Shown here: positions 18,171 to 27,188 of the stretch, piece after piece
Layout of the letters: every line of letters begins with the position of its first letter
Position numbering within the stretch: position 1 is the stretch's first letter
NCBI GenBank assembly: GCA_029054245.1
Contig: JAIDFQ010000064.1
Location: forward strand, 32,919 to 96,918
Direction of reading: 5' to 3'
Source of the DNA: Lachnospiraceae bacterium
GTDB taxonomy: Bacteria > Bacillota > Clostridia > Lachnospirales > Lachnospiraceae
Length of the DNA: 64,000 nucleotides
Translations under genes and position numbers: made by a program
Notes under the pieces: generated by a model
Databases searched by the model: none
Told to the model about the DNA's origin: nothing
Seen by the model: only the letters and a program-made list of their open reading frames with translations

Positions 18171-18668
18171 TTATTGCTCTGCCTTTCTTTCCGAAAAGAC
18201 ATATTCCATAGGTGTATAAATGATTCCATCCTGCTGTCTTTCCGGACCAAGGTCTTTAAAACCGATTCGATGATAAAAAGCCACCCCATAAGGGGATGCA
18301 TTAACTGTAATACGCTGTTTGCTCAATTCATTTCTCACATAATCTGCCATATTTTTCATTAATGCTCTGCCTATTCCATGCCTGTGATATTCCTTATCCA
18401 CAAACAGAAGGGATATATGCATTTCATTGCGCAAGGTGATCATACCTACGATTCTGCCCTTGTTATACGCCGCCATCATCTGGTACCTGCCCATTAGGAA
18501 TAAACGCTTCAAACCTGAATCGGTAATAAAATCTTCAAAACTTCTGATTCCTTCTATTGAATAATCATCTGCCTCAAAGTCTAAAAATGTCTTCCACGCA
18601 AGCCCCATAGCTTCTTCCCAGTCATCCTGATTCGCAAAGCGTATTTCATATGGTATTTCCTGCTCCAT
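18171..18668 (-). CDS. GNAT-family N-acetyltransferase
   Basis: About 165 residues. The acetyl-CoA-binding motif is LLFVDKEYHRHGIGRALMKNMADYV, followed by NASPYGVAFYHRIGFKDLG typical of GNAT enzymes. The substrate is unknown. The start at 18668 is set by AAGGG 8 nt upstream and by a good promoter whose start point would lie near 18690, inside the longer frame. It is a single-gene unit. Confidence 0.85.
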   Translation of the reverse strand: MEQEIPYEIRFANQDDWEEAMGLAWKTFLDFEADDYSIEGIRSFEDFITDSGLKRLFLMGRYQMMAAYNKGRIVGMITLRNEMHISLLFVDKEYHRHGIGRALMKNMADYVRNELSKQRITVNASPYGVAFYHRIGFKDLGPERQQDGIIYTPMEYVFSERKAEQ

Positions 18669-18698
18669 TGCTCCATCCCTTTCTACACCATTATTATC

Positions 18699-18727
18699 AC
18701 TATAACAGATAATACATGATTTTACAA
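18699..18727 (-). promoter_or_regulatory. Promoter of GNAT gene
   Basis: Minus strand TTGTAA (18722-18727), 17 bp, TATAGT (18699-18704). It supports the shorter start of the acetyltransferase. Confidence 0.6.
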
Positions 18728-18832
18728 TCAAAGCCGTATCCATAATTTATCCGCTTAGCATATTTTTGGGTGCAGGCAGCCTGCCTTTTTATCTAATTGT
18801 ATTATAACGCAAAGCGCAATCTTTTTCCAGTA

Positions 18833-19825
18833 CTATGGTACCATTTCCTTCCCGACTTGATTGACCAGTGGCAGACCATTTTCCAGCGCATACGCATTCT
18901 CCAAAGTAGTAAGCGCAATGGCATGCATGGCTTCCTTCGTAAAGAATCCCATATGCGAAGTAACAAGCACATTAGGGAAGGTCATAAGACGCGCAAGGTT
19001 ATCATCTGTTATGATTTCATTGGAACGGTCTTCATAGAAGACGCCTTCCTCTTCCTCATAAACGTCCAGCCCTACTCCTCCGAACTTACCTTCCAGCATG
19101 GCATCGATGAGCGCTTGTGTATCAATCAGGCTTCCCCTTGAAGTGTTCACCAAGTAAACACCATTTTTCATCATTGCTATGCTTTCCTTATTAATCAAGT
19201 GCCTGGTATCAGACGTAAGAGGACAATGCAGGGAAATAATATCTGAGCTTTTAAACAATTCCTCCAAAGATACATACTCCGCATCCAGTCCCTCCAGCGG
19301 ATAAGGATCGTAGCAGATGACATGTGCCTGAAAACCACCAAGAATCCTAATCATCGCCTGTCCAATCTTACCTGTACCGATCACTCCCACCGTCTTTTCA
19401 TTGATATCCATTCCCATAAGACCGTTCAGACTCATATTAAATTCCCTTGTTCTGTTATATGCCTTATGAGTCAGCCTGTTCACTGTAAGAAGCAACGCCA
19501 TGGCAAATTCAGCCACCGCTTCCGGAGAGTAGCTTGGAACTCTCAAAATAATGATTTTATCCTCAGCTGCCTTCACATCCACATTATTAAATCCTGCACT
19601 CCTGAGCAAAATTGCTTTCACATTCATTTCATAAAGTGCATCTATCATTTCTGCATTCACATAATCATTGACAAAGATACAAATCGCATCATAACCCTTT
19701 GCCATAAAAATCGTTTCCTTATTGCATGCCGCTTCGATAAAATGAATGTCAAATCCATATTCTTTTCCCATGGGTTCAAACCAAATCTTATCGTATGGTT
19801 TTGTTCCGTAAAATGCTATTTTCAT
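18833..19825 (-). CDS. ldhA: D-lactate dehydrogenase (2-hydroxyacid dehydrogenase family)
   Basis: 330 residues, the normal size. The NAD-binding Rossmann motif is GVIGTGKIGQAMIRILGGF; the 2-hydroxyacid signature LVNTSRGSLIDTQAL and the late SHMGFFTKEA, carrying the catalytic His, are present. The N-terminus (MKIAFYGTKPYD) and the region around SAGFNNVDVKAAE resemble E. coli LdhA. It would reduce pyruvate to D-lactate, recycling NADH in fermentation. SD GGAGGATGATCT precedes the ATG; it is monocistronic. Confidence 0.92.
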   Translation of the reverse strand: MKIAFYGTKPYDKIWFEPMGKEYGFDIHFIEAACNKETIFMAKGYDAICIFVNDYVNAEMIDALYEMNVKAILLRSAGFNNVDVKAAEDKIIILRVPSYSPEAVAEFAMALLLTVNRLTHKAYNRTREFNMSLNGLMGMDINEKTVGVIGTGKIGQAMIRILGGFQAHVICYDPYPLEGLDAEYVSLEELFKSSDIISLHCPLTSDTRHLINKESIAMMKNGVYLVNTSRGSLIDTQALIDAMLEGKFGGVGLDVYEEEEGVFYEDRSNEIITDDNLARLMTFPNVLVTSHMGFFTKEAMHAIALTTLENAYALENGLPLVNQVGKEMVP

Positions 19826-19932
19826 AGATCATCCTCCATAATTTATGCAGATTCCATTTTTTACATTCTGCCTCAATTTGCAGACTATATTTATTATTTA
19901 CAGAGACAATATGATTTTATTCTTTCATCTAT

Positions 19933-20460
19933 CTATGAAAATAAATTGCTGAAAAAATCCTTTATCGAGTTTTTCAGATTATCCCAGAAGCTGTTCACAA
20001 CATTGGACGCAGCGTTTTTTACTGCATCTGTCAGCAGTTCATCCACATGGTCTACAAAATCGGTGCCATACTGCTGATACAGAATCTCCGCTTTGTCCAT
20101 CACATACTCAGCAGAAAATCCTATATCTTCCAATTTTTCCATGGTCTCTACCAGTTTCCCGGCATCCTCCCTGCTAATCTCCACACCGAATTTTGTTTTT
20201 CCCTCCTCAATTGCGTTCAAAAGACCTTCTTCGGAATCCAAATTCCCCTCTTTTACTTTTTCTTTCAAAAAGGAAAAAACTTCTTCTGCTGTTTCCTGAT
20301 CCACATTATCAAATACAGCTGAAAGTTCCTGTTTCATCTGACTTAAGATATCCGCTGCATCCTGATTTTCCGTTTCAGCTCCCGCTGCATATATAGGCAT
20401 GGAAAGGGTTAAAAACAACATCACGAACACAAGCAGCAAGGATGAAATTCTCTTTTTCAT
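19933..20460 (-). CDS. Small secreted protein of unknown function
   Basis: 175 residues from the ATG at 20460. Residues 1-26 form a clear signal peptide (MKKRISSLLLVFVMLFLTLS, cleavage near YAAGA). The mature part is acidic, helical and lacks cysteines; it ends NSFWDNLKNSIKDFFSNLFS, an amphipathic helix. No family was recognised. The frame begins at an upstream GTG, but that adds residues before the signal peptide and overlaps the AAAGGA site. It is a single gene between ldhA and a hydrolase. Confidence 0.75.
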   Translation of the reverse strand: MKKRISSLLLVFVMLFLTLSMPIYAAGAETENQDAADILSQMKQELSAVFDNVDQETAEEVFSFLKEKVKEGNLDSEEGLLNAIEEGKTKFGVEISREDAGKLVETMEKLEDIGFSAEYVMDKAEILYQQYGTDFVDHVDELLTDAVKNAASNVVNSFWDNLKNSIKDFFSNLFS

Positions 20461-20525
20461 TCTAGCACATATTCCTTTCACTTAGCATAGGCATATAAAA
20501 TGCCTGCCTCCTCTTTCCTTTTAAG

Positions 20526-21470
20526 TCAGCACTGGTATTCTCTGACTCTATCCATGATCCATGGATAAATATCCTCATATACTTGGTGCTTATCTTTTTC
20601 ATTTAAAAGCTCATGCCGGTCGCCTGCGTACAATTTTAGAGATATGCGCTCCATACCGACCTTTTGAAAATCCTCATATGCTTTTCTGACGCCCTCTCCA
20701 TAATTACCTACCGGATCCATATCTCCTGCAATGAAATGCACCGGAAGATTTTTGGGCATTGCTTTCAAATTTTCTTCCCTGTTCAGACGATCAAGCAAAG
20801 TGAACAAAGTCTTAAAACCATTTACGGTAAAAGTAAAACCGCACAGTTCATCTTCCACGTAAGCATTCACAACGCTATTATCAGTGCACAGCCAATCCAC
20901 CGATGTTTTTGCATCCGGTATCTTCTTATTATAAGAACCAAATGCAAGCTTATCAATCATCTTTGCCACATGCTTCTGTCCCAGGAAAACGCCCTGCAGC
21001 GCCGCTATCATCTTCGATACCTTTACCAGCGCTTTCGGCTGTGAGCCTGTTCCGCACACAATAGCCCCCTGTATTCCCGTTCCATACCGGAACAAATAAT
21101 TGCGCAGGATAAAGGAACCCATGCTGTGTCCTAAAATCACATAAGGGATTCCTGGATACTCCTCCTGCGTCATTTTCTTCAGGCGGTGAACGTCACGCAC
21201 CACTACTGTGGCGGGATCCTGCTCACAAAAATATCCGTAAGTGCCGTCTTCTGCTACACTTTTTCCATGCCCTAAATGATCATCCCCTGTCACCAGTATC
21301 CCCTTCTCCCCAAGATACTGGGCCAGCTCTTCATATCGCTCAATGTATTCCGCCATGCCGTGAATGATTTGAACGATGCAAACCACTCTTTGCTCAGGCA
21401 CCCATCTGACCGCATGAATCTTTGATTTCCCATCTCTGGAATCAAAAGTGAACTCTTCTTTCTTTATCAT
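20526..21470 (-). CDS. Alpha/beta hydrolase, monoacylglycerol lipase-like
   Basis: 314 residues. The nucleophile elbow is VILGHSMGSF (GxSxG), the acid is in FIAGDMDPVGNYG and the catalytic His in AGDRHELLNE. IVQIIHGMAEYIERYEELA resembles the oxyanion-hole region of serine aminopeptidase S33/monoglyceride lipases. It is cytoplasmic, with SD GGGGAGG. It lies directly downstream of metG and may be cotranscribed. Substrate unknown: lysophospholipid or monoacylglycerol is plausible. Confidence 0.88.
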   Translation of the reverse strand: MIKKEEFTFDSRDGKSKIHAVRWVPEQRVVCIVQIIHGMAEYIERYEELAQYLGEKGILVTGDDHLGHGKSVAEDGTYGYFCEQDPATVVVRDVHRLKKMTQEEYPGIPYVILGHSMGSFILRNYLFRYGTGIQGAIVCGTGSQPKALVKVSKMIAALQGVFLGQKHVAKMIDKLAFGSYNKKIPDAKTSVDWLCTDNSVVNAYVEDELCGFTFTVNGFKTLFTLLDRLNREENLKAMPKNLPVHFIAGDMDPVGNYGEGVRKAYEDFQKVGMERISLKLYAGDRHELLNEKDKHQVYEDIYPWIMDRVREYQC

Positions 21471-21488
21471 GGTAACCTCCCCTTTTGC

Positions 21489-23474
21489 CTAGCAGATTTC
21501 TGCACCTGCCGGCATATCCTTTTCTGGTGTAAGGAGCGCCAGATTCCCCTCAGCATCCTCCGCGCAAAGAAGCATTCCCTCCGAAAGCACCCCTGCTAAT
21601 GTAGCAGGTTTTAAGTTGACCAACACCATCACCTTTTTGCCCACCATCTCCTCAGCACTGTAATGCTGCTTGATTCCGGAAACAATCTGTTTTATCTGAC
21701 TTCCAATCCGCACCTTTGAACAGAGCAGCTTTTTCGACTTAGGCACTTCCTCGCAGGCAATGATCTCACCTACCTGGAACTGCATTTTGTCAAAAAGATC
21801 ATATGTGATTTCATCCTTTGGCTCAATGTCGATTCCATCAACCATTTCTTTTTCGTCCTCTGCGCTTTGTGCTTGCTTCATCTCCTGCGCCGCCTTTCTT
21901 GCTGCAAACATAGCCTCCGCCTTTTCAATGACCTCCTTTGCATCCAGACGTGCAAACAGAATTTCAGGTTTCTGTGTCACCTGGTTTCCTGAGGGATAAA
22001 GTCCAAAGCGGTCAAGCTCCTCAAAGCCTCTTAACTGTGTATTTAACTGTACCGCAATCTTCTGTGCCGTGGACGGCATAAAAGGCTCAAGCAAAGAAGC
22101 GCCAATCATAATGCTTTCAATCAGATTATAAAGCACAGTAGAGAGGCGGTCTTTCTTTGTCTCATCCTTGGCAAGTACCCAGGGCTCCGTCTCGTCGATA
22201 TATTTATTACACCGTTTAAACAAAGTAAAAATCTCTGTAAGGGCGTCCGCCACACGCAACTCTTCCATCTTTGCCGCCACTTTTTCGTATGCGGCTGTTG
22301 CAACTGCCTTGAGCTCTTCATCCACCGCTTCCGCACAGCCCTTATCTGCTGCCACGCCGTCAAAGTATTTATTGCTCATGGAAATCGTTCTGTTTACCAG
22401 ATTACCAAGCGTATTCGCTAAATCAGAATTAATCCTTTCAACCAAAAGCTCAAAGGAAATCGTTCCATCATTCTCAAAAGGCATCTCATGGAGCACAAAA
22501 TAGCGCACCGCATCCACTCCGAAGAAATCCACAAGATCATCTGCATAAAGTACATTCCCTTTGGATTTGCTCATCTTACCGTCTCCCTGCAACAGCCATG
22601 GATGTCCAAATATCTGCTTCGGTAATGGCTCACCCAGTGCCATCAGAAAGATTGGCCAATAAATCGTATGGAACCGAATAATATCCTTTCCGATTAGATG
22701 CAGATCTGCCGGCCAAAGCTTATGATACTGCTTTGTACTTTCTCCATCACACTCATATCCGATTCCTGTAATATAGTTCGTCAGCGCGTCAAGCCACACA
22801 TAAACCACATGCCTGTCATCAAAATCCACCGGTATGCCCCACTTAAAGGAGGTTCTTGAGACACACAAATCCTGAAGCCCCGGCAAGAGGAAATTGTTCA
22901 TCATTTCATTCTTACGGGATACCGGCTGGATAAATTCCGGATGCGCATTGATATGTTCAATCAATTTATCCGCATATTTACTCATCTTAAAGAAATAAGC
23001 CTCTTCCTTCGCCGGCTTTACTTCCCTTCTGCAATCCGGGCATTTGCCGTCCACCAGCTGGGATTCTGTCCAGAAAGATTCACAGGGCGTACAGTACAAC
23101 CCTTCATAGGCGCCTTTATAAATATCCCCCTGATCATAAAGTTTCTTAAAAATCTTCTGCACCTGCTTTTCGTGATAATCATCTGTAGTACGGATAAAAT
23201 GATCATAGGAAGTATCCATCAAATTCCACAAATCTTTAATCGTCCCTGCCACATTGTCCACGAATTCCTTAGGAGTAATCCCCTCCTCTTGTGCCTTCAA
23301 TTCAATCTTCTGTCCATGCTCATCCGTGCCTGTCTGGAAAAAGACATCATAGCCATCTTTTCTCTTAAATCTGGCAATACTGTCAGCCAGTACGATTTCA
23401 TAGCTGTTACCAATATGGGGCTTGCCCGATGTATAGGCAATAGCTGTTGTAATATAATACTTCCCTTTATTCAT
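21489..23474 (-). CDS. metG: Methionyl-tRNA synthetase
   Basis: 661 residues. The HIGH-type motif is KPHIGNSYE, the KMSKS loop is GKMSKSKGNV, and the zinc knuckle is CTPCESFW...CPDC. The C-terminal 100 residues are the EMAP-II-like tRNA-binding and dimerisation domain (FQVGEIIACEEVPKSKKLL). It charges tRNA-Met. SD TAGGAGG precedes the ATG. A terminator-like hairpin stands just before this SD, which suggests attenuation. Confidence 0.97.
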   Translation of the reverse strand: MNKGKYYITTAIAYTSGKPHIGNSYEIVLADSIARFKRKDGYDVFFQTGTDEHGQKIELKAQEEGITPKEFVDNVAGTIKDLWNLMDTSYDHFIRTTDDYHEKQVQKIFKKLYDQGDIYKGAYEGLYCTPCESFWTESQLVDGKCPDCRREVKPAKEEAYFFKMSKYADKLIEHINAHPEFIQPVSRKNEMMNNFLLPGLQDLCVSRTSFKWGIPVDFDDRHVVYVWLDALTNYITGIGYECDGESTKQYHKLWPADLHLIGKDIIRFHTIYWPIFLMALGEPLPKQIFGHPWLLQGDGKMSKSKGNVLYADDLVDFFGVDAVRYFVLHEMPFENDGTISFELLVERINSDLANTLGNLVNRTISMSNKYFDGVAADKGCAEAVDEELKAVATAAYEKVAAKMEELRVADALTEIFTLFKRCNKYIDETEPWVLAKDETKKDRLSTVLYNLIESIMIGASLLEPFMPSTAQKIAVQLNTQLRGFEELDRFGLYPSGNQVTQKPEILFARLDAKEVIEKAEAMFAARKAAQEMKQAQSAEDEKEMVDGIDIEPKDEITYDLFDKMQFQVGEIIACEEVPKSKKLLCSKVRIGSQIKQIVSGIKQHYSAEEMVGKKVMVLVNLKPATLAGVLSEGMLLCAEDAEGNLALLTPEKDMPAGAEIC

Positions 23475-23490
23475 GCTCCGTTTCCTCCTA

Positions 23491-23528
23491 AAATAAAAGC
23501 CATCTTCTATCTAACGACAGAAGACAGC
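23491..23528 (-). terminator. Leader terminator-like hairpin before metG
   Basis: On the minus strand GCTGTCTTCT pairs with AGAAGATGGC (two wobbles), followed by TTTTATTTT and then the metG SD. ACGACA just upstream (23534-23539) can pair with TGTCGT at the stem-loop junction (23514-23519), giving a possible alternative fold. No T-box consensus is visible. Confidence 0.55.
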
Positions 23529-23692
23529 CTGTTTGTCGTGGTTTTACTTCTCTTCGTTCCCGCTTTAGCTATCATACAACATATAATCAGACTATCATAA
23601 ACCCCCTGTATTGTCAATTCCAATCGCGAAAGCTACGCAAGCGGTGTAACAATTCAGCCTTAATATAGGAAACCGATGTAAGCGCAGCACAA

Positions 23693-23721
23693 ACCCCCGG
23701 ATGGTAAAATCATCCGGGGGT
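23693..23721 (-). terminator. Terminator of amt
   Basis: Perfect 11-bp stem ACCCCCGGATG/CATCCGGGGGT with a 7-nt loop, then TTTG on the minus strand. Confidence 0.75.
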
Positions 23722-23765
23722 CCGCATTTGTATATACTAAACTAAAGGGATTAGGAGAAAGCTTT

Positions 23766-25511
23766 TTATTCTACATCCTGCAGTGCCGCAAAGTCTTCTT
23801 CCCCGGTACGGACTTTGACCACTTTGTCTACATTGTAGACGAAAATCTTGCCATCGCCGATATGTCCGGTATAAAGCGCTTTCTTTGCCGCCTCGATCAC
23901 AGATTCAACAGGAATCTTGCTGACAACTACTTCAACCTTCACCTTAGGAAGCAAAGTCGCATCCACCTCAACGCCTCGGTACATCTCTCCAGCGCCCTTC
24001 TGAATACCGCATCCCATAACCTGTGTCACCGTCATGCCGGTCACGCCAAGGTCATTCATGGCTTTCTTTAACTTATCATATCTGGAGAGTTTTGCAATCA
24101 CGGCAACCTTGTAAATGCCGGTAGATGCTATGGCAGGTGCAACCACCTTCACTGCTGCAGCCTTTTGTGCGTCAGATGCTGCCGCATAATCCTCTGTGCC
24201 AAGATCTGTATTTTCGTTTACCTCCATAGTCATGGTATTTGCAATGTCCATGATGCTGAAACCTGCATAAGCAGAGGGCAGACCATGTTCGCAAGAGTCA
24301 AGGCCTACAATCTCTTCTTCCTGTGTGACACGAAGACCGGCTACCGCTTTAATAACAAGGAATGCTATCGTAATCGTCACTGCCGTCCATGCCGCTACCG
24401 CTGCAAATCCCACGAGCTGGATTAAAAGCAGCTTTAATCCGCCGCCATAGAAAAGACCAACAAGGCTGTCGTTTCCAGGTGCAGAGGTCGTGGCAAAGAG
24501 ACCTACTGCAATGGTTCCCCAGATACCGTTTAAGCAGTGTACCGCAACAGCGCCTACCGGATCATCAATATGTAGCTTGTAATCAAGCAACCATACACCA
24601 AATACCACAAGAAGTCCGGCAACCGCCCCGATTGCAATAGCACCTGCGGCATCCGTCACATCACAGGGGGCTGTGATGGCAACCAGACCTGCTAAAGATG
24701 CGTTAAGGCACATGGAAACATCCGGCTTTCCATATTTTATCCATGTAAATACCATACATACCACCGTTGCAATGGCAGGGGCAATCGTGGTTGTGACAAA
24801 TACAGAGCCAAGCTGCTCTAAACTGGTGCATGCCGCGCCGTTAAATCCATACCAGCCAAGCCATAAGATAAACACGCCAAGACTTCCAATCGGAAGGTTA
24901 TGACCAGGAAATGCATTTACTTTGGTGACCTTTCCTTCTTTATCTTTTACAAATTTACCGATACGAGGACCTAATATTTTTGCTCCGATCAATGCTGAAA
25001 TACCGCCCACCATATGAATTGCGCAGGAACCTGCAAAATCATGAAATCCTGCCTGTGCAAGCCAGCCGCCGCCCCAGATCCAATGAGCTTCGATTGGATA
25101 AATCAAAGCAGAAATAACACCCGAGTAGATACAGTAAGATAAAAACTTTGTTCTCTCTGCCATTGCCCCAGATACAATCGTTGCAGTGGTAGCGCAAAAT
25201 ACCAGGTTAAAAACAAAATTGGACCAGTCAAAATTAGCATAATTGGTAAAAATATCAAATCCCGGCTTTCCAATCAATCCAACCAGATCTTCTCCAAACA
25301 AAAGACCAAATCCAATCAGGATAAAAACCACCGTACCAATGCAGAAATCCATCAGATTTTTCATCAGAATATTCCCTGCATTCTTTGCCCTGGTGAAGCC
25401 GGTCTCTACCATTGCAAACCCCGCCTGCATCCAGAACACCAGCGCCGCTCCAATCAGGAACCAGACGCCGAACACCTCGCCGCTTACGGCACTCATCATT
25501 TCTTCTGTCAT
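23766..25511 (-). CDS. amt: Ammonium transporter fused to a PII (GlnK/GlnB) domain
   Basis: 581 residues. Residues 1 to about 420 are an Amt channel with eleven helices; AFAMVETGFTRAKNAGNI-type motifs and the twin pore His regions (EAHWIWGGGWL and VAVHCLNGIWG) are present. After a linker, about residues 465-575 form a PII domain: YKVAVIAKLSRYDKLKKAMN, a T-loop, LLPKVKVEVVV and TGHIGDGKIFVYNVD (ATP site). The T-loop Tyr used for uridylylation is replaced (GVEV instead of GxEY). The fusion implies the channel is gated in cis by nucleotide or 2-oxoglutarate binding. Confidence 0.93.
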   Translation of the reverse strand: MTEEMMSAVSGEVFGVWFLIGAALVFWMQAGFAMVETGFTRAKNAGNILMKNLMDFCIGTVVFILIGFGLLFGEDLVGLIGKPGFDIFTNYANFDWSNFVFNLVFCATTATIVSGAMAERTKFLSYCIYSGVISALIYPIEAHWIWGGGWLAQAGFHDFAGSCAIHMVGGISALIGAKILGPRIGKFVKDKEGKVTKVNAFPGHNLPIGSLGVFILWLGWYGFNGAACTSLEQLGSVFVTTTIAPAIATVVCMVFTWIKYGKPDVSMCLNASLAGLVAITAPCDVTDAAGAIAIGAVAGLLVVFGVWLLDYKLHIDDPVGAVAVHCLNGIWGTIAVGLFATTSAPGNDSLVGLFYGGGLKLLLIQLVGFAAVAAWTAVTITIAFLVIKAVAGLRVTQEEEIVGLDSCEHGLPSAYAGFSIMDIANTMTMEVNENTDLGTEDYAAASDAQKAAAVKVVAPAIASTGIYKVAVIAKLSRYDKLKKAMNDLGVTGMTVTQVMGCGIQKGAGEMYRGVEVDATLLPKVKVEVVVSKIPVESVIEAAKKALYTGHIGDGKIFVYNVDKVVKVRTGEEDFAALQDVE

Positions 25512-25530
25512 AATCTTTCCTCCTCACATT

Positions 25531-25579
25531 AAAAAAGCGGATACAAAGGGGGATATGTCCATAAGCCCCTTTGCTCCGC
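25531..25579 (-). terminator. Leader terminator 2 of amt
   Basis: Minus strand GCGG..CAAAGGGG / CCCCCTTTG..CCGC stem followed by TTTTTT, ending just before the amt SD (GAGGAGGAAAG). Confidence 0.75.
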
Positions 25580-25586
25580 GTTTTTT

Positions 25587-25631
25587 AAAAAAAAATTTAA
25601 AAAGGCACTGCATGTTTTCTGCAGCGCCTTT
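25587..25631 (-). terminator. Leader terminator 1 of amt
   Basis: Minus strand AAAGGCGCTGCA, 7-nt loop, TGCAGTGCCTTT, then a long T-run. It begins about 8 nt after the predicted transcription start, so most transcripts should stop here unless antitermination occurs. Confidence 0.75.
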
Positions 25632-25645
25632 GCTTTATGTATTGC

Positions 25646-25674
25646 ATAATAGCATTCTGTTTGTTCTCTGTCAA
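25646..25674 (-). promoter_or_regulatory. Promoter of amt
   Basis: Minus strand TTGACA (25669-25674), 17 bp, TATTAT (25646-25651). Confidence 0.8.
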
Positions 25675-25744
25675 GCATTTTTTTATTTTAGTTACATAGG
25701 CACCCAGCCTTACTTGACACGCCACCTTGCTCACTGAACCCTTA

Positions 25745-26575
25745 TCATAGATTTCTTGTAAAAAGCTTATAGTCGCCGTCTGAGACGATTACGTTATCCT
25801 GAAATTCAAACCCCAGCCTGTCAAGAAGCCCTAAGGATGCCGTATTCTTTTCGTTTACCAGCGCCTGCACTTTATCAAAGGCAAGTTCTTCCTTTGCATA
25901 AATGAGAATTGCCGCACAGACCTCAAAAGCGTATCCCTTATTCTGATGGGCTGCGTCTATCACGAATCCAAGTTCCGGGAGATCATAGCCTTCCCTGACA
26001 CTCAGCCCTGCCCGCCCAATCACTTCTCCGGTGTCCTTGAGTTGGACTGTCCAAAGACCGTAACCATAAAATCCGTATATCTGATCGATATACGCCTTCA
26101 TATAGGCTTCTTCCTCTTCTCTTTTCTGGTAAAGATTCTCCATATAGTAAGTGATGGAAGGTTCACTATAGATTCTATAAAAATCATCCACGTCTTCCAC
26201 CGTACTTTCCCGCACTTTAAGCCTATCCGTCTCTAAGATATTCCACGGCAGCCCCGCAAGCCTCTTAAATGCCTCTTCAAAAGAACGATATTCCAGGAGA
26301 AACAGATCTTCCACTCCATACCTCACCGCCGGAAACGCTTTCTCCCTGTTTTTTTCGTGATACAGAATGACAACATACCACCCTTCTTTTAATAACGCTT
26401 CTGCAGTTTCCGGTTCATCTGTTATGACCAGTGTCTCGTTTCTTTCATATTGATCCATTCTTTTTAATGCAACATGCACCTGATGTTCATTCACTTTATC
26501 ACAAATCTCATCCAAACGATCCACGACAATATCGTAATAATATTCAGACAGCATGAGAAGAATGCATTTTAGCAT
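25745..26575 (-). CDS. GNAT-family acetyltransferase with N-terminal regulatory-like domain
   Basis: 276 residues from the ATG at 26575 (GGGGA upstream; the in-frame ATG at 26596 is an alternative). Residues 1-120 resemble the HAD/NIF-like half found before some GNAT proteins (LVITDEPETAEALLKEGWYVV). Residues 125-276 are a RimJ/RimL-type GNAT domain: LETDRLKVRESTVEDVDDFY, LGFVIDAAHQNKGYAFEV, NTASLGLLDRLGFEFQ. It may acetylate a protein N-terminus or small amine; the substrate is unknown. It is divergent from ppiB. Confidence 0.82.
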   Translation of the reverse strand: MLKCILLMLSEYYYDIVVDRLDEICDKVNEHQVHVALKRMDQYERNETLVITDEPETAEALLKEGWYVVILYHEKNREKAFPAVRYGVEDLFLLEYRSFEEAFKRLAGLPWNILETDRLKVRESTVEDVDDFYRIYSEPSITYYMENLYQKREEEEAYMKAYIDQIYGFYGYGLWTVQLKDTGEVIGRAGLSVREGYDLPELGFVIDAAHQNKGYAFEVCAAILIYAKEELAFDKVQALVNEKNTASLGLLDRLGFEFQDNVIVSDGDYKLFTRNL

Positions 26576-26663
26576 TGTAAAGTCCCCGCACTTCATATAA
26601 AATATGTACTGTATCTATTATAATACGCTCTCAAATAAATGAAAAGAAAGGAAACTATTAATT

Positions 26664-27188
26664 ATGAGTCAAAATCATCCGATTGTAACATTTACCATGG
26701 AAAGTGGTGATGTCATAAAGGCAGAATTGTATCCTGACATCGCTCCCATTTCTGTCAATAACTTTATCAGTCTGATTAACCAGAATTTCTATGATGGTCT
26801 GATCTTCCACCGTGTCATACGCGGGTTCATGATTCAAGGCGGCGACCCGGAAGGCACCGGCTGCGGCGGTCCCGGTTACAGCATCAAGGGAGAGTTTTCT
26901 GCAAATGGGGTAGAAAATAATTTAAAGCATACAGAAGGCGTTTTATCCATGGCAAGAAGTATGGCTCCCGATTCAGCAGGCTCCCAATTCTTCATCATGC
27001 ATAAGACAAGCCCACATTTAGACGGCTCTTATGCAGCGTTTGGAAAAGTGATAGAAGGTATGGATGTGGTAAACCGTATTGCTGAAACAGCTACCGATTA
27101 TTCCGATAAACCCTTGAAAGATCAGGTAATGCAGAGCGTTACCGTAGATACATTTGGTGTGGAATATCCTGAACCGGAGAAGCTTTAA
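26664..27188 (+). CDS. ppiB: Cyclophilin-type peptidyl-prolyl cis-trans isomerase; apparent integration target
   Basis: 174 residues. Cyclophilin motifs are complete: FHRVIRGFMIQGGDP (active-site Arg), SMARSMAPDSAGSQFFI and [15 protein letters not shown]. It catalyses prolyl isomerisation in protein folding. SD AAAGGAAA precedes the ATG. The last third, from TTCATCATGCATAAGA onward, has a second diverged copy 15.8 kb downstream, so this reading frame appears to be a host 5' part completed by an element-supplied 3' part, or the reverse. An integrase fragment begins at its stop codon on the other strand. Confidence 0.95.
   Translation: MSQNHPIVTFTMESGDVIKAELYPDIAPISVNNFISLINQNFYDGLIFHRVIRGFMIQGGDPEGTGCGGPGYSIKGEFSANGVENNLKHTEGVLSMARSMAPDSAGSQFFIMHKTSPHLDGSYAAFGKVIEGMDVVNRIAETATDYSDKPLKDQVMQSVTVDTFGVEYPEPEKL
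26991..27006. other. Left core of the island (attL-like)
   Basis: TTCATCATGCATAAGA is identical to 42805-42820 and marks the exact point where the two ppiB copies start to resemble each other. It is the probable strand-exchange site of the decayed element. Confidence 0.6.

Noticed and set aside
23475..23620. T-box riboswitch upstream of metG
   Set aside because: No GGUGGUACCGCG-type sequence or specifier-loop layout could be found; only the terminator-like hairpin is supported.
25531..25631. ANTAR-type dual hairpin in the amt leader
   Set aside because: Loops are not hexanucleotides with A at position 1 and G at position 4, so only generic attenuation is claimed.
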